A stretch of DNA of 34,235 nt from Saprospiraceae bacterium. GTDB lineage: Bacteria; Bacteroidota; Bacteroidia; Chitinophagales; Saprospiraceae. Shown here in pieces: positions 33,038-34,235 of this stretch. The DNA is taken from contig JAKVCU010000099.1 in assembly GCA_022448955.1 (NCBI GenBank), forward strand, positions 1 to 34,235, written 5' to 3'. Each line of letters begins with the position of its first letter. Within the stretch, counting starts at the first letter, position 1. A program made the position numbers and the translations under genes. The notes below the pieces were generated by a model. The model had not been told where the DNA came from and did not search any database. It saw nothing but the letters and a program-made list of their open reading frames with translations.

Positions 33038-33901
33038 ATGAAAGGAATTATTCTTGCTGGAGGCTTAGGTACGCGTCTCTATCCACTTACATTGGCCGTT
33101 AGTAAACAATTAATGCCTGTTTACGATAAACCTATGATCTACTATCCGCTTTCTACATTGATGAGTGCTGGGATAAAAGATGTATTAATTATTTCAACAC
33201 CTCATGACCTTCCTAATTTCGAAAAGCTATTGAAGGATGGTTCAGAGATTGGGTGTAATTTTTCATATATAGCACAGCACGAACCTAATGGTTTGGCGCA
33301 AGCATTTGTACTAGGAGAGTCATTTATTGGCAGTGATCCAGCTGCTTTGATTCTTGGAGATAATATTTTTTACGGGGCAGGGCTTTCTTCGCTGCTTCAG
33401 GGCAGTGTCAATCCTGAAGGAGGAGTGGTGTTTGCATACCAAGTGGCTGATCCTGAGCGGTATGGTGTAGTTGAATTTGATGAAAACTTTCATGCGCTTT
33501 CTATTGAAGAAAAGCCAGAAAATCCTAAATCTAACTATGCAGTTCCTGGCTTATACTTTTATGACAATCAAGTTATTGATATTGCTAAAAACCTTAAACC
33601 AAGTGCTAGAGGAGAATACGAAATTACGGATGTCAATAAGCACTATCTAAAGGAAGGAAAACTAAAGGTAGGTGTACTCGAAAGAGGCGTAGCATGGCTA
33701 GATACCGGAACACATGCTTCTTTAATGCAAGCGGGGCAGTTTATTCAGGTCATTGAAGAAAGGCAAGGTTTAAAAATTGGCTGTATTGAAGAAATTGCAC
33801 ACCGTATGGGCTTTATCGATGATGCACAGCTTGAAAAGCTAGGGCATAAATATATCAAGAGTGGTTACGGAGAGTATTTGTTGAACTTACTGAAATTATG
33901 A
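33038..33901 (+). CDS. rfbA: Glucose-1-phosphate thymidylyltransferase
   Basis: Makes dTDP-glucose from glucose-1-phosphate and dTTP, the first step of dTDP-rhamnose and related sugar synthesis. The 287 residues match the usual RfbA/RmlA length. The N terminus [18 protein letters not shown] has the nucleotide-binding GGxGTR loop and is followed by [20 protein letters not shown], then [10 protein letters not shown] with the metal-binding aspartate and [12 protein letters not shown]. No frameshift is visible. No other dTDP-sugar gene (rfbB, rfbC, rfbD) is in the window; the neighbours are a receiver gene upstream and a T9SS substrate on the opposite strand downstream. The ATG at 33038 follows 244 gene-free bases. 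Confidence 0.97.
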   Translation: MKGIILAGGLGTRLYPLTLAVSKQLMPVYDKPMIYYPLSTLMSAGIKDVLIISTPHDLPNFEKLLKDGSEIGCNFSYIAQHEPNGLAQAFVLGESFIGSDPAALILGDNIFYGAGLSSLLQGSVNPEGGVVFAYQVADPERYGVVEFDENFHALSIEEKPENPKSNYAVPGLYFYDNQVIDIAKNLKPSARGEYEITDVNKHYLKEGKLKVGVLERGVAWLDTGTHASLMQAGQFIQVIEERQGLKIGCIEEIAHRMGFIDDAQLEKLGHKYIKSGYGEYLLNLLKL

Positions 33902-34127
33902 AGGGTCTAAGATTCATGCTTTCATTTGTTGTTTTTGTCAGGTTATTAAGTAATAGTTCAAAAACCATGTGTAACTTTCACATTGTCAATTTTTTATTTT
34001 CTTGAACTGACACCGTGCCTGCCAGTAGGCTGGATTTTATTGTACAAGTACTTTTGTCTAAGTACTTCCTACGCTATTTCTACCATGTGAGAAAAGGATT
34101 TTAAAAAACCCTGATTAGATATATTCT
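33902..34127. other. Convergent intergenic region with repeat copy B
   Basis: A 226-base gap between rfbA and the minus-strand T9SS substrate. It holds copy B of the dispersed repeat (34009-34045), an inverted repeat with arms AGTTCAA and TTGAACT to its left (about 33955-34007), and two copies of the self-complementary AAGTACTT (34046-34053 and 34060-34067). No terminator with a U-tract and no ORF was seen. Confidence 0.5.
34009..34045 (-). repeat. Dispersed palindromic repeat, copy B (inverted relative to copy A)
   Basis: Read on the minus strand it is GTACAATAAAAT, then AGCCTACTGGCAGGCACGG, then TGTC, closely matching copy A (27275-27312) with a two-base gap and about five substitutions. 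The core palindrome is imperfect here (CCTACTGGCAGG instead of CCTGCCGGCAGG), so this is a diverged copy. Confidence 0.75.
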
Positions 34128-34235
34128 CTACGGGACAATAAAAGTCTCTTGTCCAATGACCTTAGTATTTTCTAAATACTGCAAAAAGTAAGCACCTGAA
34201 GCATAAGAACTAACATCAATCATATAGGTAATTTC
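34128..34235 (-). CDS. Partial CDS: T9SS type A sorting domain C terminus
   Basis: The last 35 codons of a gene that enters from the right edge, stop TAG at 34128-34130. The encoded tail is EITYMIDVSSYASGAYFLQY followed by LENTKVIGQETFIVP, matching the Por_Secre_tail pattern (IDVSxLASGxYFLxI ... KFIV) of type A type IX secretion substrates. The protein is thus a secreted or surface-attached T9SS cargo; its function lies outside the window. It converges on rfbA. Confidence 0.85.
   Translation of the reverse strand, partial: EITYMIDVSSYASGAYFLQYLENTKVIGQETFIVP

Overview
The window is a low-GC chromosomal stretch from a Bacteroidota bacterium, most likely of the Saprospiria/Saprospiraceae type. 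This rests on a PorP/SprF outer-membrane protein beside a 2,692-residue adhesin with a gliding-motility type B C-terminal domain, a type A type IX secretion (T9SS) sorting tail at the right edge, sparse Shine-Dalgarno sequences, and at least one clear TAnnTTTG promoter box. Genus is not determined. No rRNA, tRNA, CRISPR array, transposase or phage gene was seen.

Layout. 1-3.7 kb (+): an RhlE-like DEAD-box helicase overlapping a pyridoxamine-phosphate-oxidase-like flavoprotein, then a multi-pass GT39-like membrane protein. 3.7-5.4 kb (-): a DUF1917-like gene, a frameshifted NTF2/SnoaL-like gene, and a TrpF-like protein lacking the catalytic cysteine. 5.5-6.3 kb (+): an alkyltransferase-like DNA repair protein and a secreted DUF2147 protein, closed by a strong bidirectional terminator. 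6.4-15.5 kb (-): porP/sprF and the giant surface protein, separated by a perfect palindrome. 15.8-17.7 kb (-): a small conserved gene and gltX. 18.0-18.7 kb (+): a NodB-type deacetylase. 18.8-19.7 kb (-): a fusion of a cyclic-nucleotide-binding domain to a Schlafen AlbA_2 domain. 19.8-26.1 kb (-): a tight five-gene block (SpoIIM-like, DUF4129, DUF4350, MoxR, DUF58) with a divergent RDD gene at 26.5 kb. 27.4-29.2 kb (+): an RlmD/RumA-type rRNA methyltransferase and a small conserved gene. 29.6-32.8 kb (+): a hybrid histidine kinase, a separate Hpt protein and a stand-alone receiver. 33.0-33.9 kb (+): rfbA. The right edge holds the last 35 codons of a T9SS substrate on the minus strand.

How the genes fit together. 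The adhesin and PorP/SprF form a T9SS substrate/partner pair. The MoxR/DUF58/DUF4350/DUF4129/SpoIIM/RDD set is a recurrent Bacteroidota membrane and AAA-chaperone module of poorly understood function. Kinase, Hpt and receiver look like one split phosphorelay. Most other genes are housekeeping. The items most worth a second look are the cNMP-AlbA_2 fusion, the slippery-heptamer frameshift, an inverted pair of dispersed palindromic repeats (27.3 and 34.0 kb), a duplicated non-HYR module inside the adhesin, and the extended SpoIIM protein.
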